In this document: positions 25,774-34,678 of the stretch, in pieces
Position numbering within the stretch: the first letter of the stretch is position 1
How the letters are laid out: each line of letters begins with the position of its first letter
DNA from: Thermoleophilia bacterium
GTDB taxonomy: Bacteria > Actinomycetota > Thermoleophilia > Gaiellales > Gaiellaceae
Direction: 5' to 3'
Assembly: GCA_013362295.1 (NCBI GenBank)
Contig: JABFWJ010000125.1
Span: 1 to 35,669, forward strand
DNA: 35,669 nt
Program-made: the position numbers and the translations under genes
The notes under the pieces: generated by a model
What the model saw: only the letters and a program-made list of their open reading frames with translations
Databases searched by the model: none
Told to the model about the DNA's origin: nothing

Positions 25774-26205
25774 ATGACGCGGCGTGATGTCGACAAGCTG
25801 CAGGAAGAGATCGAGGAGCTGTTCGCGGACCTCTGGCAGGTGCCGCGCTTCTCGGGGATCAGACACGGCTTTCGCCCGAACGTCGACTGCTTCCACACCG
25901 ACGATCCGCACGCGCTCACGGTCGTCGTCGAACTGCCCGGAGTCGACCCGCGCTCGCTGCGGATCGTCGCCGGTGAACGGCTGCTGCTCGTGAGCGGGGA
26001 ACGCAAGCAGCCGAAGGTCCCGGGCCGCGTGTACCAGCAGATGGAGATCGAGACCGGCCCTTTCCACCGGCAGGTGCGCCTCGGCGAGGACGTCGACCCG
26101 GAGCGCGCACGGGCGACGTTGGAGAACGGTGTGCTCACGATCGAGCTGCCGGTCGTCGACCATCCACCGGCCGGCCGCATGACGATCAGGTTGGGAAGCA
26201 CATGA
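25774..26205 (+). CDS. Hsp20/alpha-crystallin small heat-shock protein
   Basis: LTVVVELPGVDPRSLRIVAGERLLLVSGER...VRLGEDVDPERARATLENGVLTIELPVV is the ACD pattern. Confidence 0.92.
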   Translation: MTRRDVDKLQEEIEELFADLWQVPRFSGIRHGFRPNVDCFHTDDPHALTVVVELPGVDPRSLRIVAGERLLLVSGERKQPKVPGRVYQQMEIETGPFHRQVRLGEDVDPERARATLENGVLTIELPVVDHPPAGRMTIRLGST

Positions 26206-28622
26206 CCGACCTGGCGTTCGACGCGTCGGAGGAGCACCAGCTCGAGTTTCCGGCGACGCTGCCCGTGCTGCCGCTGAAGGAGACCGTCGTGTTCCCGCAG
26301 TCGATGGCGCCGCTCGCGATCGGCCAGGAGCGGTCGGTCCGGCTGATCGACGACGTCGTCGCCGGCGACAGGTTGCTCGCGCTCGTCACGGCGAAGGACG
26401 GTGCCAACGAAGCGCCGGACTGGGACGACCTCTACGACGTGGGGACGGTCGCGCTCGTCCACAAGATGATCAAGGTCCCCGACGGCACCTTGCGCATCCT
26501 CGTTCAGGGCATCGAGCGCGTGCGACTCGAGAAGCGGCTCGACAGCGAGCCGTACCTGCTCGGCGAGTTCACCGCCCTGCCCGACGTGCTCGTGGAAACG
26601 CCGGAGGTCGAGGCGCTCACGCGCAACGTGCAGGGCCTGTTCGCGCGCATCATCGGGCTCGCGCCCTACCTGCCGGAGGAGCTGCAGCTTGCGGCGGCGA
26701 ACGTCGACGACCCGAGCGCGCTCTGCCACCTGGTGGCGTCGACGCTGCGCACGATCCGGACCGAGGAACGCCAGCAGATCCTCGAGGAGGTGGACGTCGA
26801 AGCACGGCTGCGTCTCGTCCTGCAGATCCTGAACCGCGAGCTCGAGGTGTTCGAGCTCGGGTCGAAGATCCAGTCGCAGGTCCAGTCGGAGATGGAGAAG
26901 GGCCAGCGCGAGTACTTCCTCCGGCAGCAGCTGAAGGCGATCCAGCAGGAGCTCGGCGAAGGCGATCCCGAGCTGGCCGAGATCAACGAGCTGCGCGAGC
27001 AACTCGCTGCGCTCGACGTCCCGGACGACGTGCGCAAGGCGGCCGAGCGCGAGCTCGGCCGACTCGAGAAGCTGCCGCCGGCCGCCGCCGAATACGGCGT
27101 GATCCGCACGTACCTCGAATGGATCCTCACGGTCCCGTGGCGGACCTACACCGACGACAACCTCGATCTCGAGCACGCACGCCGAGTGCTCGACGCCGAC
27201 CACTTCGACCTCGAGAAGGTGAAGGACCGCATCATCGAGTACCTCGCCGTCGCGAAGTTGCGCAACGAGATCTCGGGGCAGATCCTCTGCTTCGTCGGTC
27301 CTCCCGGCGTCGGCAAGACCTCGCTCGGACACTCGATCGCGAATGCGCTCGGCCGGAAGTTCGTGCGCCTCTCGGTCGGCGGCGTCCGCGACGAGTCAGA
27401 GGTCCGCGGACACCGGCGCACGTACATCGGGTCGATGCCGGGCTCGATCATCCGCTCGCTGCGCGACGCCGAATCGGCGAACCCGCTGGTGCTGATCGAC
27501 GAGATCGACAAGATGGGCGCCGACTGGCGCGGTGACCCCGCCAGCGCGATGCTCGAGGTGCTGGACCCTGAGCAGAACCGCAGCTTCCGTGACCACTACC
27601 TCGACCTGCCGTTCGACCTGTCGAAGATCCTCTTCATCTGCACGGCGAACACCGTCGACACGATCCCGGGCGCGCTCCTCGACCGGATGGACGTGATCTC
27701 CCTCTCCGGCTACACCGAGGAGGAGAAGCTCGGGATCGCGAAGCGCTATCTCCTGCCGAAGCAGCTCCGGCTGCACGGGCTCACGCGCCCGCAGCTGACC
27801 CTGTCCGACAAGGTGCTGCGAGGGATCATCCGCGACTACACGCGCGAGGCGGGCGTGCGCAACCTCGAACGCCGGCTCGCGGACATCTGCCGCAAGGCGG
27901 CCGCGCAGATCGCCAAGGGAAAGGCGCAGAAGCCGCGGGTCGACGAGACGCGCGTCCGCGAATGGCTCGGCCCGCGGCGCTTCCCGGGCGAGGTGCGCAA
28001 GCGTCTGTCGGTCCCCGGTGTCGCGACCGGCCTTGCGTACACGGCGGTCGGCGGCGACGTGCTCTTCATCGAGGCGACCGCGTACGCCGGCAAGGGCCGG
28101 CTGACGATCACCGGCCAGCTCGGCGACGTGATGCAGGAGTCCGCACAGGCGGCGCTCTCCTGGGTGCGCTCGCATACCGACGAGATGAACCTGCCAGCAA
28201 CGTGGTTCGCCGAGCACGACGTGCACATCCACGTGCCCGCCGGCGCGGTGCCCAAGGACGGGCCCTCGGCCGGCGTGACGATGGCGACGGCGCTCGCGTC
28301 GCTCGTCCGCGAGGAGCCCGTGGCGGACGACGTCGGCATGACGGGCGAGATCACGCTCACGGGGCTGGTGCTGCCGATCGGCGGCCTGCGGGAGAAGTCG
28401 CTCGCCGCCCAGCGCGCAGGGCTGAAGCGCGTGATCTTCCCGCGCGAGAACGAGCCGGATCTCGACGAGCTGCCGCCGGAGACCCGCAAGGCGCTCGAGT
28501 TCATCCCCGCGGACAGGATCCAGGACGTCTTCGCGGCGGTCTTCGACGGGAAGCGGCGCACGCGGGCGCAGAGACCTCAGGGGATCGAGCGCCAGGCCGC
28601 TATGCCCGCGAGAAGCTCGTAA
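26202..28622 (+). CDS. lon: ATP-dependent Lon protease
   Basis: ATGA overlap with hsp20. [14 protein letters not shown]-domain, [15 protein letters not shown] Walker [13 protein letters not shown] catalytic Ser, [15 protein letters not shown] catalytic Lys. Confidence 0.97.
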   Translation: MTDLAFDASEEHQLEFPATLPVLPLKETVVFPQSMAPLAIGQERSVRLIDDVVAGDRLLALVTAKDGANEAPDWDDLYDVGTVALVHKMIKVPDGTLRILVQGIERVRLEKRLDSEPYLLGEFTALPDVLVETPEVEALTRNVQGLFARIIGLAPYLPEELQLAAANVDDPSALCHLVASTLRTIRTEERQQILEEVDVEARLRLVLQILNRELEVFELGSKIQSQVQSEMEKGQREYFLRQQLKAIQQELGEGDPELAEINELREQLAALDVPDDVRKAAERELGRLEKLPPAAAEYGVIRTYLEWILTVPWRTYTDDNLDLEHARRVLDADHFDLEKVKDRIIEYLAVAKLRNEISGQILCFVGPPGVGKTSLGHSIANALGRKFVRLSVGGVRDESEVRGHRRTYIGSMPGSIIRSLRDAESANPLVLIDEIDKMGADWRGDPASAMLEVLDPEQNRSFRDHYLDLPFDLSKILFICTANTVDTIPGALLDRMDVISLSGYTEEEKLGIAKRYLLPKQLRLHGLTRPQLTLSDKVLRGIIRDYTREAGVRNLERRLADICRKAAAQIAKGKAQKPRVDETRVREWLGPRRFPGEVRKRLSVPGVATGLAYTAVGGDVLFIEATAYAGKGRLTITGQLGDVMQESAQAALSWVRSHTDEMNLPATWFAEHDVHIHVPAGAVPKDGPSAGVTMATALASLVREEPVADDVGMTGEITLTGLVLPIGGLREKSLAAQRAGLKRVIFPRENEPDLDELPPETRKALEFIPADRIQDVFAAVFDGKRRTRAQRPQGIERQAAMPARSS

Positions 28623-29172
28623 CGAGCCGGCTGCACGCCGCTGCGCGGTCTTCCGAGCTTCGCCGGCAGAGCAGCAGGTACTCGCGCTTGCCGTTGAGGA
28701 GGAACGTGTATTCGTCGATGTGGTCGCCGACGGTGACGTCGTATGCGTGCGAGCGCACGCCGTCGGCTGTGACGGTTCGCTCGCCGCTCAGATGTCCGTT
28801 CGTCTGCCCTGCGATCTCACGCATCCGCGAGCGCAACTCGACCGCGACCCGGCCGAAGAGCCGCGCGTCGTACGGTTTCAGGAGCGGGAACGTCGCCACC
28901 TGCACGAGCTCGGAGTCGTGCGTCGCGGTGACACGGCGCTCGGCGCGCGCGACCTTCCAGCCGGCAGGTGCCTCGAAGCTGAATCCGCGACCGCCCACCG
29001 TCTGCCAGTCGCCGGCCCCCGCGCCCGTGTGCGCTCCGCCGCACGCTGCCCCCCAAAACCCTGCGATGCAAAACCCTGCGAGAATCACTGCGACACGATG
29101 GAGCGTCTGTTTGCGTCGGAGGTCCCGGGGTATCAGGCGCGCGGTAACGAGGCGAAAGGATCCAGCGAGCAT
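28600..29172 (-). CDS. Probable lipoprotein of unknown function (start uncertain)
   Basis: Lipobox-like FCIAGFWGAAC-GG; body WQTVGGRGFSFEAPAGWKVARAERRVTATHDSELVQVATFPL. The ORF-track start (29190, TTG) overlaps the divergent gene; an ATG at 29172 also overlaps its start codon. Confidence 0.65.
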   Translation of the reverse strand: MLAGSFRLVTARLIPRDLRRKQTLHRVAVILAGFCIAGFWGAACGGAHTGAGAGDWQTVGGRGFSFEAPAGWKVARAERRVTATHDSELVQVATFPLLKPYDARLFGRVAVELRSRMREIAGQTNGHLSGERTVTADGVRSHAYDVTVGDHIDEYTFLLNGKREYLLLCRRSSEDRAAACSRLVTSFSRA

Positions 29173-29593
29173 GGCCAAGACGAAGGACAAGGTCTACGAC
29201 GCGGCAGGAAACGTCAAACCATACGTCGAGCGGGCGATGTCGGACGAGAAGCTCCGCGACGACGTGCTGAGCGCGTTCTCGACCGCGAAGGAGCTCTACA
29301 ACGAACTGATCGGCGGTCGCAGCGCGGTCACGCTGGCCACGCGCGTCGCCACCGACGACGAGGTCCGCGACAAGCTCAAGGACGCGATCGAGGATCTCCG
29401 CAGCGCCGCCGACCGCCTGCAGGGCAAGCGGAGCCACAGCGGCCGCAACACGACGCTGCTGATCGCGGGGATCGCGCTCGGCATCCTGTTCAACCCCGTC
29501 ACGGGCCCCGAGACCCGCAAGTGGGTCAAGGACATGATCAGCGGCGGCTCCGACGAGTTCGGCGGCGACTACTCGTCGAACGGCGGGAGCTAG
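29171..29593 (+). CDS. Small protein with C-terminal hydrophobic segment (YtxH-like style), unknown function
   Basis: 140 aa; SD-like GAAAGGA upstream of ATG; NTTLLIAGIALGILFNPVTGPETRKWVKDMI. Confidence 0.7.
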   Translation: MAKTKDKVYDAAGNVKPYVERAMSDEKLRDDVLSAFSTAKELYNELIGGRSAVTLATRVATDDEVRDKLKDAIEDLRSAADRLQGKRSHSGRNTTLLIAGIALGILFNPVTGPETRKWVKDMISGGSDEFGGDYSSNGGS

Positions 29594-29600
29594 AGGCCAG

Positions 29601-31055
29601 CTAGCCCCGGCCGAGATCCTTCGCCGGCGCGGGCTGCGTCGGCACGAGCGTCTGCATCAGCGCTGACGGCTTCAGCGGCGTCAGCGCGCGCTGGAGCGAC
29701 GCCGGGTCGAGCCCGTCGGCGGTCGAGATGTCGGACATGCCGAGCAGGATCGCTCCCGGCTCCGGCGCCGCACGGCCGCCGGGGATCGCCGGCGCCCAGC
29801 CGGTGACGACCGGGAACGGCAGGTCCTGCTGGTGGCTCCACGCGTCCAGGTACGCCGTCGGGTCGACCGCGCCGTCGTAGCCGAGGTAGAGCAGCGAGAC
29901 CGGGTGCACCTCGAAGTGGAGGTGGTACGGCGTCCCCTCCGCGTCACCCGTCCTGCCCATGAATCCCACGACCTCGCCGGCCTTCACGTGCGCGCCGTCG
30001 ACCGCCGCGGTCGAGAACGCGGACAGGTGCGCGTAGTAGAACTGGTTGCCCTGGCTGTCGAGGAGCCACAGCCGGTTGCCTCCGACCTTGTTCCAGCCGA
30101 CCGAGAAGAGCGTGCCGTCCGCGACCGCGAGCAGCGGCTGCCCGAGCTGGCCGAAGATGTCGTCACCGTGGTGATAGGAGACGTCCGACCGCGCCGCGCC
30201 GAAGGTGTCGATGTACGACGAGGGCCCGTAGACCGGGAACACGTAGCGGCCCGCCGTCAACTTCGGGTGGACGGTAAGCGGCGCGGCCTTGACCTTCTTC
30301 CCCGCCTTCGGCATCCGGTCGCGCGGCGAGTCGGCGCTCCGGACGTCGGGTGTGGCCGTCGTCTCGGTCGGAGCGGTCTCGGTCGGCGTCGGCGTCGTGG
30401 TCGGCGGCGGGGGCGGGGCCGTCTGTGCGGTCACGTCCGCGTAGCCGATCTGGATCTCGCTGTTCGCGGGCAGGCCGTCGTGGTCGGCGGTCAGGTGGAC
30501 GTCGATCTCAGTGACGAACGTCCGGTAGCCCTTCGCGCCCGCGGGCGCACTGCGGTCGACCGCTTCGCTGCCGACGGTCAGCTGGCCCCAGTCGCCGAGC
30601 GCGACGCGGCCGCCCGTCACCGGCTGACCGAGCGCGACGAGATTCGTCACCCCGCTTCCGAGCACGTTTCCGCCGGCGCCCGAGGGGCCGGTGCCCGCGG
30701 ACGCGCGGGCGGTGACGGCGTCGGCCGTGATCTCGCCCTTGAAGATCGAGATTCCCGTGACGACGCTTTCGGCGCGCGCGGACGCGTTCCGCTGGACGTC
30801 GGTGGCCGCGCTCGAGGTCGAGGACGAGGCCGTCACGACCGAACCGTCGGAGGGATAGGCGAAGCTCTCGACGGCCGGCGTCGGGTTCGGCGGCGATGCG
30901 ACCGTCGTCGTGCCCGCCCCCGCGCCCCCGGCGACCGAGACCCTGACCCCCCAGGCGGTCGCGGCGGCGCCCGGCGTCCTGGCAGGCCCTTCCGCACCCG
31001 CGGGGCCGATCGCGAAGAGCGTCACGAGGAGAAGCAGGGCGAGGCGACGGCGCAC
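29601..31055 (-). CDS. Secreted M23-family metalloendopeptidase
   Basis: GTG start at 31055 with signal VRRRLALLLLVTLFAIGPAGA; VSYHHGDDIFG (HxxxD) and PYHLHFEVHP motifs. Confidence 0.9.
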   Translation of the reverse strand: MRRRLALLLLVTLFAIGPAGAEGPARTPGAAATAWGVRVSVAGGAGAGTTTVASPPNPTPAVESFAYPSDGSVVTASSSTSSAATDVQRNASARAESVVTGISIFKGEITADAVTARASAGTGPSGAGGNVLGSGVTNLVALGQPVTGGRVALGDWGQLTVGSEAVDRSAPAGAKGYRTFVTEIDVHLTADHDGLPANSEIQIGYADVTAQTAPPPPPTTTPTPTETAPTETTATPDVRSADSPRDRMPKAGKKVKAAPLTVHPKLTAGRYVFPVYGPSSYIDTFGAARSDVSYHHGDDIFGQLGQPLLAVADGTLFSVGWNKVGGNRLWLLDSQGNQFYYAHLSAFSTAAVDGAHVKAGEVVGFMGRTGDAEGTPYHLHFEVHPVSLLYLGYDGAVDPTAYLDAWSHQQDLPFPVVTGWAPAIPGGRAAPEPGAILLGMSDISTADGLDPASLQRALTPLKPSALMQTLVPTQPAPAKDLGRG

Positions 31056-31120
31056 CGTGACCTGATTCTGCCAGGCCGGCGCGATGCCTCTCCCGGTCCT
31101 CGCCGGCGACGGCCCGTGGC

Positions 31121-31510
31121 TCAGCCGAGCTGCCTGCGGGCGAACTCGCGGAAGCGCTCGCGCGCGTCGTCGTCCGGACCCATCGTCTCGTCGTCCGAGT
31201 AGCGCGGATCCGCAGCGATCTCCTCCGCAACCGCACGCAGCTCCTGGACGACGGCTTCCTTGTGGAGCGGCTCGCGCAGCAGCGCTTCGATCCACGTCTC
31301 CGTCCCGTCGTACTCGGGTACGTCGTGGTCGACGAGCAGCTGGCCCAGCAGGATGCCGACCCGGATGTACGCGAACGTGCGGAACGCGAGGATCTTGTGG
31401 GGTGACGAGACGAGCTCGTCGATCTCTGGATGCGTCGCCTGCAACGTCGCCACGATCGAGCCGATCGGCTCGTCGACCAGCGGGATCCAGACGTCGTCGC
31501 GCTCGCTCAT
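31121..31510 (-). CDS. Conserved-looking hypothetical protein
   Basis: 129 aa from ATG 31510: MSERDDVWIPLVDEPIGSIVATLQATHPEIDELVSSPHKILAFRTFAYIRVGILLGQLL... Confidence 0.65.
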   Translation of the reverse strand: MSERDDVWIPLVDEPIGSIVATLQATHPEIDELVSSPHKILAFRTFAYIRVGILLGQLLVDHDVPEYDGTETWIEALLREPLHKEAVVQELRAVAEEIAADPRYSDDETMGPDDDARERFREFARRQLG

Positions 31511-31567
31511 CACGGGAAGTGTCCACGATCGGCGCGGAATCTGCCAGAAGCCACTTACTGTACGGGC

Positions 31568-32275
31568 GTGGATGCCCTGGCCACGATCGCGTCGGAACCG
31601 ACGAAGGCAGCGCTCTTCCTCGACGTTGACGGCGTCCTCGCGCCGATCGTTGCGCGTCCCGAAGACGCGCGCGTTCCGGCGAACACGCGAACCGTGCTCG
31701 GGCGCCTCGCCGGGCGCTATGCGCTCGTCGCGTGCGTAACGGGAAGGCCCAGCGACGTCGCGCGCGAGATCGTCGGCGTCGACGGGCTGACGTACGTCGG
31801 CGAGCACGGGCTCGAGCTCGATCCCGCGGCCGAGGACTGGGCCGGGCGGATCCACGGCTTCGCGGCGGAGGTGCCGTGGACCGACGTCGAGGTGAAGCCG
31901 TTGAGCGTCGCGTCTCACTACCGCACGCATCCCGATCCCGACGCGGCGCGAGCGTTGCTCGAACCGGTCGCGGCGAGCGCGCTCGACCTGGGGTTCCGCG
32001 CGCGCTGGGGCCGTATGGTGCTCGAGGTGCTGCCGCCGGTGGACGCCTCCAAGGGCACGGCGGTCCGCCGCCTGCTCGAGACGAGCGGATTGCGGCGGGC
32101 GCTGTACGCGGGCGACGACACCACGGATCTCGACGGCTTCTCGGCGCTCGACGGGCTCGAGGCGTCGGTCCGCGTGGCGGTGGTCTCGGCGGAGGGGCCG
32201 TCGGAGCTCGGCGAGCGCGCGGACATGATCGTCGGCTCGACCGACGTCTTCCGCGAGCTGCTGGAGGATCTCTAG
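31568..32275 (+). CDS. otsB: Trehalose-6-phosphate phosphatase
   Basis: AALFLDVDGVLAPIVARPEDARVP, VACVTGRPSDVAREIVG, YVGEHGLEL, KGTAVRRLLE, ALYAGDDTTDLDGFSAL. Confidence 0.93.
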   Translation: MDALATIASEPTKAALFLDVDGVLAPIVARPEDARVPANTRTVLGRLAGRYALVACVTGRPSDVAREIVGVDGLTYVGEHGLELDPAAEDWAGRIHGFAAEVPWTDVEVKPLSVASHYRTHPDPDAARALLEPVAASALDLGFRARWGRMVLEVLPPVDASKGTAVRRLLETSGLRRALYAGDDTTDLDGFSALDGLEASVRVAVVSAEGPSELGERADMIVGSTDVFRELLEDL

Positions 32276-32985
32276 AGACCGAGACGCTCGCGCAGCTGTC
32301 TCGACTGCCGTCGCGCGACGTCGAGCTCGGTGTGCGCCGCGTCCGCGAGCTGCAGGCAGAAGCGGTCGGGCGCCGGCCGGCGAACGCCCGCGACCTTGCC
32401 GAGGTTGACGACGTACGAACGGTGGATGCGCGCGAAGCGCCCCGCCGGCAGGCGCTCCTCCAGCTCCCCGAGCGACGCCGTGCAGAGGTAGGAGCGGTCG
32501 TAGGTGTGCACGCGGCTGTAGTCGCCGTCCGCCTGGACGTAGTGCACCTGGTCGTAGTCGAGCAGCTCGGTCCTCCCGCCGGCGACGACGGGGACCTTCT
32601 CGACCGGTGCGACGTTCTCGACCGACCGCTCGCGGAGCCGCTCGATCACACGCGCGAGCCGATCGGGGTCGACCGGTTTGAGGAGGTAGTCGAACGCCTC
32701 GACGGCAAACGCGTCGACCGCATACCGCTCGTGCGCGGTCACGAACACGACGGCCGGTGGATCGGCGCGCTCGCGCACGAGCGGCGCGGCCTCGACACCG
32801 GTGAGACCCGGCATCTCGACGTCGAGGAACACGACGTCGTGTGCGACGCGGCGCGAGAGCTCGAGCGCGTCGCCCGCGCTCGCCGCCTCGCCGACGACCT
32901 CGACCTCCGGATGCGAGCCGAGGAGATACCGCAGCTCCGAGCGTGCCGGGGCCTCGTCGTCGACCAGCAGTGCCTTGATCGTCAC
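32272..32985 (-). CDS. LytTR-family response regulator
   Basis: Receiver: KALLVDDEAPARSELRYLL, VVFLDVEMPGLTG, VFVTAHERYAVDAF, YLLKPVDPDRL. LytTR domain: LDYDQVHYVQADGDYSRVHTYDRSYLCTASLGELEERLPAGRFARIHRSYVVNLGKV. Confidence 0.95.
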   Translation of the reverse strand: MTIKALLVDDEAPARSELRYLLGSHPEVEVVGEAASAGDALELSRRVAHDVVFLDVEMPGLTGVEAAPLVRERADPPAVVFVTAHERYAVDAFAVEAFDYLLKPVDPDRLARVIERLRERSVENVAPVEKVPVVAGGRTELLDYDQVHYVQADGDYSRVHTYDRSYLCTASLGELEERLPAGRFARIHRSYVVNLGKVAGVRRPAPDRFCLQLADAAHTELDVARRQSRQLRERLGL

Positions 32986-34046
32986 TGGGCCGCCGGCACC
33001 TCGAGCCTGACGATCGTGCCGAACGGGAACGAGCGCAACCGCACGCCCTCGCCGTAGTGGGCCGTCAGCCGGAGGTTGACGTTCGCCAGCCCGAGTCCCG
33101 TGCCTTCGCCGACACCCTGTTCGAGCACGCGCTCGATCGCATCGCGCGCGATGCCGCGGCCGTCGTCGCGCACCGTCACGCGTAGCCGCCCACGGCGCAC
33201 GCGGGCGCGGACGATCAGGTGCAGCGGCCGGTCGGTCTTGCCGTGCTTGATCGCGTTCTCGACGAGCGGCTGCACGAGCAGCGGCGGCAGGCGGACGGCG
33301 AGCGCGTCGCGGTCGGCGTCGATCGTGACCTGCAGCTGCGCCCCGAAGCGCGCCTGCTCGAGATCGAGGTAGCTCCGCACGTGCCGCAACTCTTCCTCGA
33401 GCGTGATGAACTCGCCGGGACGCGCCAGCCGGCTGCGCAGGTGATCGGCGAAGGCGAGCACGAGCCTGCGCGCGCGCTCCGGCTCCGTGCGGATGAACGA
33501 CGCGATCGTGTTCAGCGCGTTGAACACGAAGTGCGGCTCCATCTGCGCCTGCAGCGCCGTCGCCGTCGCGGAGTGGAGCTCGGAAAGCTGCAGCTGGGCG
33601 GACAGCTGCGTGCCGAGCGCGTTCAACGTCGCGACCGCGGTCTCGTCGAGCGGCGAGCCGGCCGTCGCATACGCGACGACGGCGCCGGCGGCGCCGTCGC
33701 TCAGCTGCAGCGGCACGACGGCCGCCGCCCCGAGCGGGCAGGCCGGATGCGGGCACTCGGTGCGAATGCCGAGCGGCGCGAGCAGCGGGCCGCCGCGCGT
33801 GATCGCCTCGTACACGGGCCGCATCAGCGTGTCGCCTCTGCCGTGGTGATCCGCGCCGGCGCCGACGAACGCGAGCACGGCGTGCGTGTCGGTGACCGCG
33901 ACGGCGCCGTACCCGAGCTTCTCGAAGAGCTGGTACGCGACAGTTCGCGCGGCGCCCTCGGTGAGCCCGCGCCGCAGCTCGGGCAATGTCGCCTCGAGCA
34001 GCTCGAGCGCAGGGGCCTGACGCCGGGGCCTGCGCACGCGCGGCAT
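32982..34046 (-). CDS. LytS-like sensor histidine kinase (GAF-like sensor, His_kinase, HATPase_c)
   Basis: QAQMEPHFVFNALNTIASFIR phospho-acceptor segment, PPLLVQPLVENAIKHG N-box, GTGLGLANVNLRL G-box; overlaps RR start (GTGA). Confidence 0.93.
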   Translation of the reverse strand: MPRVRRPRRQAPALELLEATLPELRRGLTEGAARTVAYQLFEKLGYGAVAVTDTHAVLAFVGAGADHHGRGDTLMRPVYEAITRGGPLLAPLGIRTECPHPACPLGAAAVVPLQLSDGAAGAVVAYATAGSPLDETAVATLNALGTQLSAQLQLSELHSATATALQAQMEPHFVFNALNTIASFIRTEPERARRLVLAFADHLRSRLARPGEFITLEEELRHVRSYLDLEQARFGAQLQVTIDADRDALAVRLPPLLVQPLVENAIKHGKTDRPLHLIVRARVRRGRLRVTVRDDGRGIARDAIERVLEQGVGEGTGLGLANVNLRLTAHYGEGVRLRSFPFGTIVRLEVPAAQ

Positions 34047-34678
34047 CAGAGAACGTCCAGCACGCCCGGGATCGAGGTCACGCGCGGGCCGTCCCAGTCC
34101 TCGAGTCCCCAGAGCGGCCGTTCGCCCGGGCGGTGGATGAGGATCGCCTGCATGCCGACGCGGCGCGCACCCTCGAGCTCGTCGTTCGCGCCGTCGCCGA
34201 CGAACACCGCGTCGTGGGGCTCGACGCCGAGCGCCTCGCAGCAGGCGAGGTAGATGCGCGGGTCCGGCTTCGAGACGCCGACGCGCGACGAGAAGATCTC
34301 CGCGTCGAAGAGTCCCGCGAACTCCGTTTCGGGCCACAGCACCTCGATGTCCTCGCTGCAGACGGTGATCAGCCCGAGGAGGTAGCCGAGCTCGCGCAGG
34401 CGGCGAAGCGTGTCGACCGCGCCGGGCCGGGGCACGAGCGCTCGCCGGTGGTACCCAAGCCGAATCGTGCAGATCTCCTCGATCAGCTCCTCGGGCACGA
34501 GCGCCTCGGCGAGCGCCGTCCGGATCGGCGCGATGTAGCGACGATGCGAGCTGTCCCAGCGCGCGGCGAAGCCGCTGCCGACGAGCTCGTCCACCTCCCG
34601 GAGCATGCGCCCCGCCGACTCGCGGTCCCAGTCGATCAGCGTCTCCCAGAGGTCGAAGATCACTGCTTTCGGGCGCAC
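34046..34678 (-). CDS. HAD-superfamily hydrolase
   Basis: VRPKAVIFDLWETLIDWD, LGLITVCSED, VGVSKPDPRIYLACCEALGV, AVFVGDGANDELEGARRVGM. Confidence 0.92.
   Translation of the reverse strand: MRPKAVIFDLWETLIDWDRESAGRMLREVDELVGSGFAARWDSSHRRYIAPIRTALAEALVPEELIEEICTIRLGYHRRALVPRPGAVDTLRRLRELGYLLGLITVCSEDIEVLWPETEFAGLFDAEIFSSRVGVSKPDPRIYLACCEALGVEPHDAVFVGDGANDELEGARRVGMQAILIHRPGERPLWGLEDWDGPRVTSIPGVLDVL

Noticed and set aside
31533-31568. TACTGT (31556-31561) as a leaderless otsB promoter
   Set aside because: -10 position fits but the -35 at 17 bp (CGCGGA) is poor; not enough support.
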